Below, in pieces: positions 13,767 to 14,513 of a stretch of 14,513 nt of DNA (the stretch's first letter is position 1; every line of letters begins with the position of its first letter). Made by a program: the position numbers and the translations under genes. The DNA is taken from the NCBI GenBank assembly GCA_009838385.1, contig VXRS01000060.1, positions 1 through 14,513 on the forward strand, in the 5' to 3' direction. This DNA comes from Dehalococcoidia bacterium. GTDB taxonomy: Bacteria > Chloroflexota > Dehalococcoidia > Tepidiformales > Tepidiformaceae. A model generated the notes under the pieces. That model was not told the DNA's origin and did no database searches. It saw nothing but the letters and a program-made list of their open reading frames with translations.

Positions 13767-14513
13767 ATGACGCTCGAAACCCCTCTCGATCCGCTCGACA
13801 TGCCCCCCGCTCCGGTCCCTGTGCCGGTGCCGGAGCTGACCATCGAGAACGAGGACGACGGCTACGCCCGTCTGGTCGCCGAACCGCTCGACCCCGGCTA
13901 CGGCACGACCCTCGGGAACGCCCTGCGCCGCATCCTCCTCAGCTCGCTCGAGGGCGCCGCGATCACCTCCGTGCGCATCGACCAGGTGCAGCACGAGTTC
14001 TCCACGATTGAGGGCATGCAGGAGGATTGCACCGAGTTCCTTCTCAATGTGAAGGAGATCCGGCTGAAGGCGCTCAGCAACCGCCCCGGCACCCTCACGC
14101 TCGACGCCGAGGGCGCCGGCGAGATTACCGCCGGCGACCTCCAGGTGCCGGCCGACTTCGAAGTCGTGAACCCCTCCCTCCACCTCGCCACCCTTGATGG
14201 CCCCGAGGCCCGCATCAACGCCGAGTTCCACGCCCAGCTCAAGAGCGGCTATACGCCCGCAACCGAGGTCGAGGGCATGCCTATCGGCGTCATCCCCGTC
14301 GATGCCGTCTTCTCCCCCGTGCGCAAGGTCAACTTCCACGTCGAGAAGGTGCGCGTTGGTCAGGCCACCGATTTCGACCGCATGGTGCTCGAAGTGTGGA
14401 CCGACGGCACGGTCGCTCCCGTGGACGCCGTCGGCCAGGCCGCCAACATCCTGATCGACCAGTTCGGCCTCTTCAACACGATGGGCGCCCCCGGCGCCCC
14501 CGCGGCCGCGCCT
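13767..14513 (+). CDS. rpoA: DNA-directed RNA polymerase subunit alpha (partial, 3-prime end missing)
   Basis: Alpha dimerises to start RNA polymerase assembly, and its C-terminal domain binds promoter UP elements and activators. The 249 codons seen cover the N-terminal domain. The key motif GYGTTLGNALRRILLSSLEG is at 44-63, IDQVQHEFSTIEGMQEDCTE at 71-90, and the beta-contact region SPVRKVNFHVEKVRVGQATD at 183-202. The protein begins with about 20 extra residues, including the run PPAPVPVPVPE (13-23). An ATG at 13800 would drop eleven of them, so the start is not certain. The window ends in the linker after GLFNTM; the C-terminal domain and stop are outside. Confidence 0.96.
   Translation, partial: MTLETPLDPLDMPPAPVPVPVPELTIENEDDGYARLVAEPLDPGYGTTLGNALRRILLSSLEGAAITSVRIDQVQHEFSTIEGMQEDCTEFLLNVKEIRLKALSNRPGTLTLDAEGAGEITAGDLQVPADFEVVNPSLHLATLDGPEARINAEFHAQLKSGYTPATEVEGMPIGVIPVDAVFSPVRKVNFHVEKVRVGQATDFDRMVLEVWTDGTVAPVDAVGQAANILIDQFGLFNTMGAPGAPAAAP

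Overview
The window is one uninterrupted, all-plus-strand run of translation and secretion genes: the last codons of tuf, then the fused S10, spc and alpha ribosomal-protein operons, ending inside rpoA. I read 30 protein genes (28 complete, 2 cut by the window edges). There are no tRNA, rRNA, mobile, CRISPR or phage-like features and no gene-free stretch longer than 40 bases. The DNA is very GC-rich, with G or C at most third codon positions. Gene order, the L15 N-terminal glycine motif, the S10 and L16 sequences and tight gene packing resemble a high-GC Chloroflexota bacterium, perhaps near Dehalococcoidia. That assignment is by recognition only and is moderate in confidence.

Layout. 3-56: tail of EF-Tu. 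74-4907 and on to 5278 (S10 part): rpsJ, rplC, rplD, rplW, rplB, rpsS, rplV, rpsC, rplP, rpmC, rpsQ. 5275-10760 (spc part): rplN, rplX, rplE, rpsN, rpsH, rplF, rplR, rpsE, rpmD, rplO, secY. 10763-12171: adk and map. 12212-14513 (alpha part): rpmJ, rpsM, rpsK, rpsD and the start of rpoA. infA, which often lies between map and rpmJ, is not here.

The genes make about half of the ribosomal proteins of both subunits, the SecY channel that receives secreted and membrane proteins, adenylate kinase for nucleotide balance, methionine aminopeptidase for processing new N-termini, and the RNA polymerase alpha subunit. Nearly all neighbours overlap by 1-4 bases or lie within 31 bases. Many ribosome binding sites sit inside the last codons of the gene before, with a repeated 7-base spacer, so co-transcription and translational coupling are the expected mode of control. 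I see no internal promoter or terminator I would defend.

This is an ordinary core-genome region and I found no new biological system. The points worth a second look are modest: acidic C-terminal tails on S3 and S17, the missing infA with a 15-codon overlapping ORF in its place, a four-cysteine L36, a long zinc-free S14, a Pro/Val N-terminal extension on RpoA, and the regular placement of nested ribosome binding sites.
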